Shown: piece by piece, positions 1-13,900 of the stretch
How positions within the stretch are numbered: the stretch's first letter is position 1
Layout: each line of letters begins with the position of its first letter
Assembly: GCA_023213315.1 (NCBI GenBank)
Contig: JAKCPI010015814.1
Location: 243,292 to 307,291 of the forward strand
Direction: 5' to 3'
Length of the DNA: 64,000 nt
Origin: Euborellia annulipes
Taxonomy: Eukaryota; Arthropoda; Insecta; Dermaptera; Anisolabididae
Program-made: the position numbers and the translations under genes
Notes under the pieces: generated by a model
What the model was told of the DNA's origin: nothing
The model's input: the letters and a program-made list of their open reading frames with translations, nothing else
Databases searched by the model: none

Positions 1-232
1 TAGCCTGAGGGTAAAGGTTGGGATCAACTTCCCCCATGGCTTCAGGGTCGACCAAGGGTCTTGTCCCAGGTGCCATGGGTTGCTGTGGCTGGTAGTAAGC
101 CTGCTGTTCATCTCCTGCCATTCTATCCATTCCGACCATGATCGTCCTCAGAGGACCAAGTGCCAATGGCCGGATCGATCTTCGACCTCCCAGCCGCTTT
201 GGGATCAATAGCTGCTGATGTTGCTCACTTGA
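1..232 (-). CDS. Probable internal coding exon of an unidentified gene (partial, runs off left edge)
   Basis: On the minus strand a splice acceptor (AG at plus 233-234, preceded by TTATTTT) opens a 232-base stretch with no stop for 77 codons up to the window edge. Read in phase 0 from base 232, it encodes a peptide rich in Arg, Pro, Gln and Met. It starts SSEQHQQLLIPKRLGGR, contains ALGPLRTIMVGMDRMAGDEQ, and ends near VDPEAMGEVDPNLYPQA. Base composition is clearly GC-richer than the neighbouring DNA, as in a real exon. A methionine at plus 139-137 could be the start if the upstream part is 5' UTR. I recognise no domain; the composition suggests a disordered Pro/Gln-rich segment. The gene lies head-to-head with Xrn2. 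Its 5' exons, if any, would be to the right, and none was identified. Confidence 0.5.
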
Positions 233-379
233 CTAAAATAATATGCGCATGGCGCTCTGATAACCGCCTTCTTTAAAACAAACACAGTATACACTACATT
301 CCTAAAAATAAAAGGTCGAATGATTTTCACAACAGGAAAAAATGGAGTGATTATTTAAGTCACAAGGGAAAATTTTGTT

Positions 380-885
380 CTGGAAGGTTTCCGCGACCGG
401 ATGAATGCGAAGATAAATTTTCACGGGTTAAGTCGCGTGGGATGTTGAGATTTACTCGACGTTTCGGCTCTCCTTTTGGAGCCATTTTCAAGAGAGAAGG
501 GGGGGGGATGGGGTAATAATGGCGGGTTGTTTACGGGGTCGCAGCCTTGCTGGTCCCCAGGTCAATATGGTGGATGGCTTAGAGGCGTGGATTGGTCTCT
601 GAGAGCTGGAGGAGAGTTTGTTGTGTTCTGTTTGGGTTGATTACGGGCCTCAATCTGCCTACTCCCCAAGCCTAGGTAATGGTGGTGTGTTTGGTAGATG
701 TCTCAGAGGTTTGAGTTTGTCTCTGAGAACTGGGGAGGGTTTGGTTGTGTGTAATCGGGTTTGTGTTTGGTTTGGGTTGACTTTGAAAATGGTTCCAAAA
801 GGAGAGCCGAAAGTCTAGTAAATCTCAACATCCCACGCGAGAAAACCCGAGAAAACTTAATTTCGCATATATATATATATATATA
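380..885. mobile_element. Foldback element (family G), copy 1
   Basis: The left arm (about 380-500) carries the words CTGGAAGGTTTCCGCGAC and CGACGTTTCGGCTCTCC. The right arm (about 780-885) is its inverted partner and ends in a TA-rich tract. About 280 bases of G/T-rich sequence lie between the arms. A second, shorter copy is at 10527-10770, and remnants of one end are at 12803-12892 and 13938-13998. No transposase is present, so the element is non-autonomous. Confidence 0.75.
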
Positions 886-1126
886 CACCAGTATGTATAT
901 ATCACTTTTAGCAGCTGAAAGTATTTCAATAATATCACTAAAAATAATCTTAACGCAAAGAATGATAATTTTTTCTGGCGGGGCGGGGGGGGGGGTGGAA
1001 GAGGGTTAAATGCCATCAAAAGCCTAATAGTTCTCTACGGGATACAAATTCTGTCAAGAAAATTTTTAAGATCCTTAAGTATTTTAAATAAATCTTAAAC
1101 CAGCAGGCTAATAGCCGCTGCTAAAA

Positions 1127-1506
1127 GCCTAAGTTGCCGAAAAGACTGTATGTATGTGTGTGAATGGGAAAAAAGTGTGTTTAAATTTTTTTTTTTTTTT
1201 TTTTATAAACACACACTGTTTTCTTATTCACACTCACACACACATTCACACAGTCTTTTTCGGCCACTCAGGCCATATAAGACTTTGACGATATCCGTTA
1301 TTGATTAATCTAAGGGATTAATATACATAATGGGGGCTCTAGGCATTTGGTATCCAAATGGCTTAAATAAAATCATCAGACTACCTGGGGTTCGAACCCG
1401 CGACATTTGGTATACGAGGTAGAGAAGGGGTGAGGATTTTTGAGGGGGGGAGTTGGGGGGGAAAAAAAAGTTAGCACGCTAACCATTACACCAAGCCCGT
1501 GGGCGT
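1127..1506 (-). repeat. tRNA-derived SINE (family C), copy 1
   Basis: The tRNA-like head is at the right end on the minus strand. It has an A-box-like TGGTGTAATGGTTAGC (about 1490-1475) and a B-box-like GGGTTCGAACCCC (about 1400-1388). The head is interrupted by a G-rich insertion around 1430-1475. The body contains the short palindrome ATTTGGTATCCAAAT (1339-1353) and a CA-rich tail with TTTTCTTATTCACACTC. The tail also occurs inverted at 1127-1182, so this end is a palindrome around a poly-T tract. Other copies lie near 7147, 27820, 34183, 40398, 44957 and 59297. Confidence 0.8.
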
Positions 1507-1917
1507 TTAAAAAAAATTGAATAAGAGCGCCAAAAATTTTAATAGACACCAACTTTTAACAATTATTGCAATTATTATTATTTATTTATGCCTTAGTTTA
1601 TGGGCAAGGTTCCCTGTTATCATTAAGAAATTTTATTATATTTGTCCGGTTAATTAAGTTTAGTTTTATTAAATGCATATAAAAGAAAATAACTTGAAAA
1701 TATAATTTATTCATTAGAGCTCAATATGTTGGCTATCTTGAACTTCTAAAGCCAACCCTGAGCGCCTGCTTGTAGCCAACTTCACTGCTTAGCGGTTAAC
1801 TCATGTTTTCATTTTTAAAATATAATTTTTATTTATTGTTTTAATTTAATAAACTACAATTTATGTTTTATTTCATTTAACCAATTTTACAATTGGGGAC
1901 AATAAAATTTTATAAAA
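1507..1917. other. Upstream region of Xrn2, no clear promoter motif
   Basis: This AT-rich DNA contains no repeat I recognise and no convincing TATA box or initiator. It must hold the 5' UTR and core promoter of Xrn2. An in-frame TAA at 1903-1905 precedes the start codon and fixes ATG 1918 as the first in-frame methionine. Confidence 0.4.
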
Positions 1918-1992
1918 ATGGGAGTACCAGCCTTTTTTCGATGGCTATCAAGAAAATATCCATCAGTAATCGTGCATTGTATTGAAGAAAAG
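1918..1992 (+). CDS. Xrn2: Xrn2 exon 1
   Basis: Residues 1-25. This is the invariant N-terminal helix of the Xrn family; the start context is AAAATGG. It ends in phase 0 before GTAACA. Confidence 0.95.
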
Positions 1993-4900
1993 GTAACATT
2001 TTATTAAAATGGCTTATTTTGATTATTATTATTATTATTTATTAATTTATTTATTTTTTAGTCTCAAGAAGTGGACGGTGAAAAAATTCCCGTTGACTCT
2101 TCCCAACCAAATCCAAATGGAGTTGAATTTGATAATTTATATCTGGATATGAATGGAATTATTCATCCATGCACTCACCCTGAAGACAAGTATTTATGAT
2201 TATAATTCAACTTTCTTAAGTTTCTTATTAATATTTAATTAAATCTTCATGCTTATATTTATTTTACAAATGACAACCTATAATGAATACCTATCACTTT
2301 CTCTTACCCTATACATTTTTTTGATAAGCAACACTTTTGGTTTTTCGGTTTAGTTAATTGCGGTTAATAGAGAGGCTTTCTTTATGAAACCATTTAAGAC
2401 AATCTGAGAATTAACTATTTAAGTAATTTTTACTTTTCCTAGATAAGTGGTAAAGTGAGAGCCCAAATCCAACCATTCTTTAAGAATATGTGATTAATTC
2501 ATTGTTTTTACTTTCTCTTCCCTGTATGTTTATATATAGAGAGAAAGTATTGGTTTCATGTCAAAAAATGTCTTTTTCAAAATTTTTATTTCTAACTTTA
2601 GTAATTTAATCAAAAAATTTCCAATAAATTATTATTTTCATAGAAACAATGAAATAATCACATGCAGATAAATAAGATTTAACTTTAGCAGTCACTGTAC
2701 TTTATGAGATTTTTTCTAATTTATCCCCAAATGATTTTGTTTAAAATTCATTCTAAAACTTAGCTTTTACAATGATCTTTGAAATATACTAAACCTTAGC
2801 CGTGCAAAATTTTTGAGGTGAATTTTGAGGTGATTTTTAATATTTCTTATTCTGTGAATTAAATTCACAACACATAAAATAGCTTTATTTTATATTCCTT
2901 TTATTATTTCATTAGGCCAGCACCTAAAAATGAAGATGAGATGATGGTTGCAATTTTTGAAGCAATTGACAGAATATTTAACATTGTCAGACCAAGGAAA
3001 CTTTTATATATGGCAATTGATGGAGTGGTATGTTTGTAAATTACTGTTAAATTACAACATTTTAAATCTATGCATTTAACATTATTCTATTATGCTTAAG
3101 GCTCCTCGTGCAAAAATGAACCAACAAAGATCAAGAAGATTTCGAGCGTCCAAAGAGACCTTTGAAAAAGTTGAAGAAGTTAATCGGCTACGAACTGAAT
3201 TAATGGCTAGAGGAGCGCATCTTCCTCCAGAAAAACCAAAGGAAAATCATTTTGACAGTAATTGCATTACGCCGGTAATTAAAAGCCTAATTATTATTTA
3301 AGTTATATTGATATTATTTTAATTCATACAAAATGTGTTTAATAATACCGTAATCCAGAGCTATTTTGCACATTAGCGAATTATCTATAGGCCTACTAAT
3401 TCATGGGATCTGGTGGAGTCAAATTTATTATGTCGTAGATTATTGGTGATGGATACAATTATCCTCCTAATCATATTATTCGGAGAGCTAGCGACAAAAA
3501 TGGGCAAGATTTTTCTGAAGGCTAATATTTTCAAAATAGGTTGCATTTTAGTAATGGAAATATACTCTAGAGTCAGCACTGGCAGGGTTGGCTCAAACTG
3601 AAAAGTAGACGTAAATATATTCTAGGGTGTTATGTGTTTGGTCTCTTAAGGAATGAAAGGCCCTCTTATTTATTCAGTGACCTAAAATTCAGGAATACGC
3701 AAATCTCTAGAAATCTCAGGGTGAGTCCGCGGGATTTGCAGATGCCGAAGCATCGAACCGTCACTTATGGGAGGTCGTTCGCTGTCGAATCCGTCAGGGT
3801 GTGGAACGGTGTCCCGGACGACATAAGGAGATCAGGAACTCTAGCCACTTTCAAGTACAAATTTTTCGATCTTTTGTTAAAAGAGCAGAGGGGCGCGATT
3901 GCCGTGCGGCGATGAAGCTGAGGTGAGGAGGACATTGTAGTTATCAGTGATTTGGGAAATGTATAAATATTATTTTCAGATGCTCCAGGAGGCAGTAGCC
4001 TCAGAGCATAAATAAAAATCTATCTATCTATCTACCTATCTTCCAGTACCAGGGCGTTTAGCGTGAATAAGCCAGTAAAGTTGCGGGAAAATGGTTTTTC
4101 GCAAATATCTCTAAAACTATGCGCTTTTCCTCAAAAATTCATCTATACAAAAATAATCGAAATTAAATTACAAACAAAAATGGTCTAGAACATAATCAGG
4201 CTAAGGTGAACGGTTCGGAAGATATAGAGGGGTAAAGTTTGTAATTAATATGAAAATAGACACTGGTATCAGGAAATATTTATATCTTGGTACAGTGAGC
4301 GTCACAATTAAGTCCCCACCTTTAGCCCTAAGTATATGGTATAATATATGGTAAATGGTAAAATAATTTTAAATTTGAAAAAGTAAAATAAAATCATTTG
4401 TACCCATGGGCGTAACTAGAGAATCTGGCTGGGGGGGCCATGGGACCAGCCATCCTCGCTGGGGGGGGGGGGCATGAGACCAGATAACCTCGGTGGGCGA
4501 GTCATTCCACGTCAAATCGATACACTTTTTAACCTCACCATCTCAGATTATAGAGAAAAATTAATTAAAACAACCCTTGCGTTAGTTTTTTGTCATAATT
4601 GGGAAAAATTACACAGGCTAACAGTGATTTTGGTACCGGGGGTATTTTGAGCTGATCTCCGAGTATATGCGACGTCCTTTTTCCAAAAATGTCGTCCGTT
4701 TTGCTCGAATAGCTCTAGTTTTAGAGATATAGAGAATATAACGTTTTAATTGAAATTCTGCTCTAAAGTGGCTCTTATTTTGAGTTTTCTAGATTTTTTT
4801 TATGGTGTTTTCTCTTAAAAATATACAGGTAGCTAAGATACATAGAAAATCTAGAGATTCTGCCCAATCAGAAGTGATTTAGTGGTGCAAAACACGGCTA

Positions 4901-7900
4901 AAAATTAAAAAAATTCAATTTTTCCAGCCATCATTCATTCGTGCAAATCGGTTAATTATTAACAAAATTATAAACAAAATAGTTAATCTACAAATCAAAG
5001 ATAAGAAAATTTTATGATTAAGATGTTGTTTTGCTTAGAAGAATTCTTGGGTGTAGTGATAGCGCTGAAATAACAAGTTTATAATTTCTTTAATAATTAA
5101 CCGATTTGCACAAATGAATGATTTCTGGAAAGCTAAAGAGTTACAGAATATCGTACATATATGTTTTTTGCATTCAGAGATGTTAATAAAATTTTAGGGT
5201 TGTCTAAAGTTAAGAAAAACTGGAAAAATTGAATTTTTTTCAACTTTTAACCTTGTTTTGCACCATCTAACGTCACTTCTGATTGGGCAGAATCTCTAGA
5301 TTTTCTGTGTATCCGTTAGCTGTGGACCGGTGTCCCGGAAGACATTAAGAGATCTAGAAACTCAAATAAGAGCCACTTTCAAGTACAAATTTTTCGATCT
5401 TTTGTATTCTAAAATAGGGGAAAACTTGCGGATTTTTGGGAAAAGGACGTCGCATATACTCGGAGACCTCTAAATCCCCCCGTTACCAAAATCACTTTAG
5501 CCTGAGCAGAGGGGCGCAGATGGCCGTGGGCGATGAAGCTGAGGTGAGGAGGCACATTGGAGTTATCAGTGAATTTTTTTTGGGGGGTGTTTTAAATGTC
5601 CTTCTCCTCCATAAATATTATTTTCAGATGCTTCCAGGAGGCAGTAGCCTCAGAGCATAAATAAAATCTTATCATCCATCTATCTTCCAGTCCCAGGGCC
5701 TTTCAGCGGAATAAGCCAGTAAAGTTGCCTGGGTAAATGGTTTTTCGCAATTATGTCAAAAACTATGCGCATTTTTCTCAGAAATTCATCTATACAAAAA
5801 TAATCGAAATTAAATTACAAACTAAAATTTCCGGTCTAGAACATCATCAGGCTAAGGGTGTCTGAACGGCTCGGAAGATGACACCTCATTCATCTCTCTA
5901 TCTCATCTCTAAAAATTTTAGAGTTATAGATGGGGTTAAGTTTTTTGCCATTAATATGACAAATAGACACTGGCCTATTCTGGAAATATTTGGATATCAT
6001 TGGTACATTGAGGTTCTTAGTCTCAATTAAGTCCCCACCTTTAGCCCTAAGTATATGGTATAATATATGGTAACATGGTAAAATAATGTTTAAATTTGAA
6101 AAAGTAAGGGGGGGGGGGAATAAAATCATTTGTACCAGATTTTACGTTTTACCTTTTTGGTCATTAAAATTATTTCACTATACACCATACACTATATAGT
6201 ATAGTATTTCACTATATACTATATATATAATAATTTTAATGACCGAAAAGGTAAAACGTAAAATCTGGTATATACCATATATTTAAGGTTAAAGATATCA
6301 GGTGGGAACTCACTGTACCATGACAACCATTGTTAGAATTACAAATTTTACCCCTCTATATCTCCCGAACCATTCACTTTAACGTGATCATGTACTAGAG
6401 CATTTGTGTTTGTAATTTAATTTCGATTATTTTTGTATAGAAGAATTTTTGCGGAAAAGCTCATAGTTTTCGAGATATTTGCGAAAAACCATTTTCTCCC
6501 AGCTTTACCGGCTTATTCCCACTAAACCCCCCGGTATTGCAAGTGCTAACTCTAGAGTATCTTTCCATTACTAAAATGCAACCTATTCTGAAGATATTAG
6601 CCTTCAGAAAACTCTTGTCCAATTTTGTCGCCAACTCTCGGACTATAACAATTATCCAGAAAAATACATCCCAGATAACTAATTCATTATTATTAATATT
6701 CTTTTTTTAGGGAACACCTTTCATGGCTCGCCTTTCAACATGCTTACATTACTATGTCCACTCAAGACTTAATAGTGATCCGGGCTGGCGTGGAATTAAA
6801 GTAATCCTATCTGATGCCAATGTTCCAGGAGAAGGAGAACACAAAATAATGGATTATATTCGAAAACAAAGAAGTAAATATTGCTTTTGAAGTGTTCATG
6901 GTCAAGGGACCCAAGGGGCTTTTCAGTAAATTTTAGAGGGAACCAATTTTTCTGCTTTATACTAAAAAAATTATTTTACCATCAAATATTAATTAGCCCT
7001 AGACAGAGATATACGCGACGCTTCTTGTTCTAAGACTCAAAGTTTAACTCGGACAAAACAAAAATGTCAAAAAAACTGCAATATTTCACAAACTTTTTGA
7101 AGATTCTAATTTTTGGCTTTTGTTTTTATTCCATCATTTTCTTTTATAGTTTTTTTTTTTTCTCATTCAGTCTCACACAGTCTTTTCGGCAACATAGGCC
7201 ATATAAGACTTGGACGGTAACCGTTAAATTAATAATATATATATTTGGAGTCCAGGCTTCTTATTTAAGCCATTTGGTATCCAAAAAAAAATTAAGTGTC
7301 TATCATGTCTTTTGTACATTCATTGCTTTTTTTAAAAAATTTTAATGGAAATTTTCGTGGTCCAAAACTTTTTATTTAAGAATTCCATCTTCTTTTTAAA
7401 AAACAATGAAATAATCACATGTGAATTGGCTTGCATGGGTTGTAAGCTTACTTAACTTTGGCACTTAGTTTACAGTAAGGGGAAAATTAAATGAAATAAT
7501 CACATGTTTAAAAATATGGGTGCGCCGTATATGTACCATCAAGAGAAAAGATATTGGACAACCCTCTACCTGAATTTAGAGCCTTTGAGCAGTTTACAGG
7601 GCCGAACTAGGCAGATGCAACAGATACACGGTGCACCTGTTGCATCTGCCTAGTTACGGCCCTGTATACATACCTCAAAAGGCTCTAAATTCAGGTAGAA
7701 GTGAGGGGGTTGTCCAATATCTTTTCTCTTGATGGTATCTAAAGCCCCTATAGTACAATAATTTTTATATTCTTCGTACTTAGATAAGTGGATCTTGAAG
7801 AATGGGTTGAAACTGGTGATAAAAGTAATAATAATAGTAGTCAGAACCCTAAAGCGCTCCATACACGCCATACTTTAGTAAGCGAGCCCGGCTCGGCTCG

Positions 7901-10900
7901 CCTTCAAACGAGCCAAATCCGCATGTGGGTGGGCTCTCGCGAGCCGAGCCGGGACAGATCCGTCTGGGCCTTCTGTCCTGCTCGGCTCGGGAGTAGATCC
8001 GCACCTGTTTGGGCTCTCGCTGATCGGGCTCGTTCCTCAGATAAAGTATTTTATTTTATTTTTGGCTCAGCTCGGCTCGTGAGAGCCCACACACATGCGG
8101 ATTTGGCTCGTTTGTAGGCAAGCCGAACCGGGCTCGCGAGCCAGACTCGTACGCGTGTGTGGTGAAAAATCGCCGGATCCGGCTAGCGAGCGAGTTCGGC
8201 ATGGGGCTATATATATTTTGTTGATATAAATATATCTTATTGTTATTATTTATTCGATGAAGGCACAAATAGAGGATCTTAAGACTCAATTTCTTAATTT
8301 CAAATTCAATTGTAAGATGTAAGCGAGCTTAGCTCTAAGATGTGTGGGTTCAAACGAACATAAAAGAATTAAACTAAGTCCCTTATTTTCCTTTACCCTC
8401 TATTTTGTATAAATAATAATTTCCATTAAATACAAATATTTATTTTTTAGGTCAACCTGATCATGATCCAAATACACAACATTGTTTGTGTGGAGCCGAC
8501 GCTGATTTAATTATGTTGGGTTTAGCCACCCATGAACCTAATTTTACTATAATCAGAGAGGAATTTAAACCCAATAAACCCAGACCTTGCGACATTTGTG
8601 GACAAATAGGTAATATATAATATAAAATTAAACTTATTATACTTATGAAATTAACTAAATTCAGTATCTTTCTTTCGTCATCTCCACAAGAGTAAATAAG
8701 GCTGGACGCACACCTATCTTCGATAAAACGTTTTGCTCAATGTCAACGCACACCAATTAATTAAGCAAAAACGCTCAATGACAAAACATTTTGCTCAATG
8801 ACAACACATATCGATTAAGCAAAATGTTTTGTCATTGAGCAATATGTGCCAAAGCATTGAGCTCACTGACAAAGGATTTTGCTCAATGCCAAAGCACACC
8901 GATTAAGTAAAAACGCTCAATGACAAAACATTTTGCTCAATAATATCGAATCATGCTCAATTGTGTTTTTTGGTTTTGCTTAATCGGTGTGTGTTGACCC
9001 ATATTAAAAGCATTGAAGAACAGTTTTAAGCACTTTTCGTCAAAAATATTTTGTAATAAATTTTTGTTCAATTTGTGTGAGTCCAGCCTGAGTTTAAATT
9101 TAAAAAAAAGTGAAAATTTGCACAAACTTGAGAGTCAGAAAAAATGCTCTGAAATATAAAACGAAAATTTAAAAAAAAAATTTTGTTTTATTCAAACTCT
9201 TTGAGGAGATGACCAAAGAGAAAAAACATACTGAAATTAGTTAATTTGATAAGATACACTAAACACTTTAAAAAAATCTAATTATATTACTTATATAATC
9301 CAAAATCACTTTTTTTTAGGTCATGAAATGAAAGATTGTTGTGGATTACCAAACAAAGAGACTATTATTCCCCAAGCAACCTTGGGCGGTTCTGATGATT
9401 ATATCTTCGTGCGTCTTTGCGTTTTACGAGAATATTTAGAAAGAGAACTAGATATGCCCAATCTACCATTTGAATATGATTTTGAACGAACAATCGATGA
9501 TTGGGTTTTCATGTGTTTCTTCGTAGGCAATGATTTCCTTCCACATTTACCATCATTAGAAATTCGTGAAGGAGCCATTGATCGTTTGGTTAATCTGTAT
9601 AAAAAAACAGTTTATAAAACAGGGGTAATTATTTAAAATAAAGATGCATTAAATAAATAATTATGCAGATCATGGGTATTATTAAAATTCTAAATACTGT
9701 ACAATGCTTATTCTGCAGTCGTTTTCACGTACTGTGCACTTGCTCAAGTGAAGTGAAACGTTGTACAGTATTTTTATTTTTAATAAATAAAAAATAACAA
9801 ATGTGGTCTATAATTAAAAACTCCCTTAATAATATTTCCGAACATTTACTCAAATAGGCGAGTGCAGTGCTGTTGTCCAGTAGTAGAGAAAGCAGAGTAC
9901 ATAAATATTTTAATTATTCATTATTCACTTTATTTATAAAATTAAGAAAGGTTTTAAATTTCTATTTAACTCTTTTAGTAAGACAATTAAATGACTTTTT
10001 CTTGAATTTTTTTTTTTTTAATGATTCAATTTCTTTTTCCATGTATAGTTTTTTTTATCAAGGCTGGCTTGTCGGTATATTTTTCTGCCGCCACCCCAGC
10101 CATGGGCGTATCCAAAGGAGTGCAGCTGCCTCCCTTTCAAACTTGAAATAAATATAAAAAACAAAAATATAAATAAAAAACTCAAAAATTCACGCCATCT
10201 GTGAGGAGATAAAATCTGCGAGTGACGCCATCCCTTATCTCCAGTTAGGTTAGGGCATTTAATAAAATAAAATCTCATGCACAAGATAGATAAATTCTTG
10301 GTTAAATAAAAAATGACATATATAATTTTTCATATATATAAGAAATTATATATAATATTGAAGATATTATACATATCGCGTACGTGAGCCGCGAAATTTA
10401 TACAATTAAATATTTACTAAATTCATATATCCGAAAAAATAAGGGTGTGCCGCCGGGAGTCGAACCACGGATCCACCGATTTGCGCTCAGTGTGTCCTTT
10501 CTTCATATTCTTTTTTCATATATATATATATTCTGGAAGGTTTCCGCGACCGGATGTATACGAAGATAAGTTTTCTCGGTTAAGTTTCGTGTGATGTTGA
10601 GATTTACTCGACGTTTCGGTTCTCCTTTTGGAGCCATTTTCAAAAAACCTCAACAATTCTCCCCTAATCCCATACTCTTGAAAATGGCTCCAAAAGGAGA
10701 GCTGAAACGTCGAGTAATCGCAACATAACACGGGATTTAACCCGAGAAAACTTATCTTCGCTTATATATATATATATGAAAAATTATATTTGCCATCTTT
10801 TATTCAACCAAGGATTTATCTACCTTGTGCATGAGATTTTAATTGAAACACTTGTTCTCACTAAAATATCTATATTAATAAAATAATAAAATGGCTATAG

Positions 10901-13900
10901 GAAAAGTTGCCTCCCTTCCGTTTTGAGCTGGTTACTCCCATGACACCAGCCCTGGTTTCTATGAAATAATTTCAACAAATAATCGAGATAATAATATATT
11001 AAAACAATAATATATCAAATTTTCTCCATCCAAATTACACTAATCTTAAATATAGTTTCTTACAGTTTATTAATAAATCAAGTTTTTTTTTTTTAGGGTT
11101 ATCTTACAAATAGTGGCGAAGTGAATTTAGATCGAGTCCAATTGATTATGTCAGACCTTGGGGCAGTTGAAGATGAAATTTTTAAAAAAAGACAGCAAGA
11201 TGAAATTTCATTTCGGGCACGAGAAAAAGCAAAAAAGAAACGAATGAAAATGGCGGAACGCCCTTCATTCTTACCTCAGGGACAATTTGCTCCCCAAGTA
11301 AGCATCTTTTTATTCATTTCTTGGTTTTTATTTATTCCTCAATTTTTTCTTCATACACTTATCCTCGATTACACAATACAGCTTAGATCTTAAGCTCGTC
11401 TTACATCTTACAATTGAATTTGAAATCAGGAAATCTGGTTTTAAAATCCTCTATTTGTGCCTCCATCACATAATTAATAACAATAAGATACAGTATATTT
11501 ATTTCAACAAAATATATATTCTATATATAAATAGTTGAATAGGTAAAATGCTTTTTAGGTTATGGAAGACTCTAGGCTCTCTTAAGATCTAAGATGTGTT
11601 GGTGCAAGCGGGCATTAATAATTATATTTTTTTTTAAATTGCAATCTCCACTTTTCAAGAGATTAATTACTTTTAATATAAATTTTAATTTAAGTACCTT
11701 GATTATTTTAGGCTCTCGGAGGAAGAGTAGCTCCAGTTTTAAATCCAAGACAAGAAGCTTTCTCAATGCGTAAACAAGCAATGCATTTTGAGGCTCAAAT
11801 GGAAAATAATTTAAAAAACATCAACCCTCGGGCTGGCCTCCAATCTCTTATTCAGGTATCCATTCATTTATATTTATGAAATATCCTCTTTTCATCTTTT
11901 ACACTGCATAAAGCTCAGGCCATAATTTTGTGGCGTGTATTCGTTCATTTATAATGGGTATAATAAGTCCCACCCATGCGTTTTCTACTTGTGATTATTT
12001 CATTGTTTTTATAAAAGAAAATGAAAATCTATTGGAAATTTTCTAGGTTTGAACCATAAAGTTCCTATTAAAAACTATATAATATTTTTTTAAAAACAAT
12101 GAAATAATCACAAGTAGAAAACGCATAGGTGGGACTTAATATTGTTCCTCATTTTACTCAAGGCTCCACTCTCGAGCACATCAGGCATTTGTGGTCCCGA
12201 CTGTACAGTGAGGGACAATATTAAGTCCCACCCATGCGTTTTCTACTTGTGATTATTTCATTGTTTTTAAAAAAATATATATTTTTTAATTGAAACTTTC
12301 ATGGTTCAAACCCAGAAAATATCTAATAAAGAATTTCATTTTCTTTTATAAAAACAATGAAATAATCACAAGTCAAAACTCATGGGTGGGACATAATATT
12401 GACCCTCACTGTACTATCTAGAAATACACAGGAGATACACCTGCCCGGTGAAAATTTCATTGATTATAAAAAAATATCTTGCAAAGTTACTTTTGATAGT
12501 TAATTATTAAAATATTTTAATTGACAAAAATTTTTTTCAGCCTGTGGGACACAAACGCAAATCTGACCATTTAGAACCAGCAAATGTTGACGATGATGAT
12601 GAAGAACCTGAACCTAATGACGAAGTCAGGCTTTGGGAAGATGGTTTTAAAGACAGATATTATGAATCGAAATTTGACGTTGACCAAGATAATCTTGAAT
12701 TCCGTTACAAAGTGGCCTTGCAATACGTAAGAGGACTTTGTTGGGTCTTGCGTTATTATTACCAGGTAATTTAATTTTTTGTTTGTGTTATATGTATTTA
12801 TATGTTCTGGAAGACTTCCGCGACTGGGGGCTTGTAAATATAAATTTACTGAGTAAATTTCAGCAACCAACGCGATCAAATTTATATATATATTTATTAA
12901 ATCTTTTTTTTTTAGGGATGTGCTTCTTGGAAATGGTACTTTCCTTATCATTATGCACCATTTGCATCAGATTTTGTAAATATCAGTGGACTTTCTACTG
13001 AATTTGAAAAAGGCACACTTCCAGTAAGTAATGGATTATTTATATAATAATATAAATAAATAACTAGATGTATGGAATGGAGTCATCAATAACTATTAAA
13101 CTTGTTTTTTTTTTTTTAAATATTTCTATAATATTTACATTTTAGTTCCGTCCCCTTGAACAATTAATGGGCGTGTTTCCTGCTGCCTCAAGTAGTCATG
13201 TCCCTAAACCATGGGCTACTTTAATGAGCGATCCCGTAAGTTTTATATTCTTATCTCTTCTTAATATTTTATTATTATCAATACGTCATGATCGAATTAA
13301 CCAATTCTATTTTCAGAATTCGCCTATTATAGATTTTTATCCCGAAGATTTTAAAATAGATCTTAATGGAAAAAAATATGCCTGGCAAGGAGTAGCACTT
13401 TTGCCTTTTGTTGAAGAAAAGCGTCTTTTTAAAGCATTGGAGTCATATTATACATTATTAACTCCAGAGGAACGTAAGTATTTTAAATTCTCGTTATTAA
13501 AATTATTTTTTATTTCTATTTTAAATCTCCGTTAACTAATTAATCCATTATTTTAAGCAATGATCCGATTCTAAATTCCTTACTTTTTAACCTCGTCATC
13601 AAATCTAACAATAAAAATTACACAACACATTCTTACAATTTCCATTGTTTTAGAACAACGAAACGTTCGAGGAGATGATCGCCTTTATGTGATGCCAGGA
13701 AATGAAGAAGGATTTAAATTACTTTCTGGACTCTATCAAAATGACATTGCTTCAGATCAAGAAGTTGAAGTTTGCATTAATGGAATGCGAGGATCTGTTT
13801 TAAAAGCGAAAGACTCAGTTGAAATAGAAGGGTAATTTATAGTTTATATTTTGATTCTTATTAAATTTCATAAAAAAATTTAATATTCCCACAACCCTGT

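Larger units (their letters stand above)
3445..6668. repeat. Composite inverted repeat filling intron 4, with LINE and palindrome insertions
   Basis: The outer left arm (about 3445-3585) pairs with the outer right arm (about 6545-6668). Inside are an arm segment at 4045-4407, a direct duplicate of it at 5688-6138, and an inverted copy at 6228-6540. The last two close around a near-perfect palindrome at 6137-6268. The left side is broken by a LINE 3' end, a poly-G element near 4405-4500 and a separate inner palindrome (about 4505-5510). Words such as TACAGTGAGCGTCACAATTA near 4301 resemble the mariner-like MITE ends in intron 9. Confidence 0.75.
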
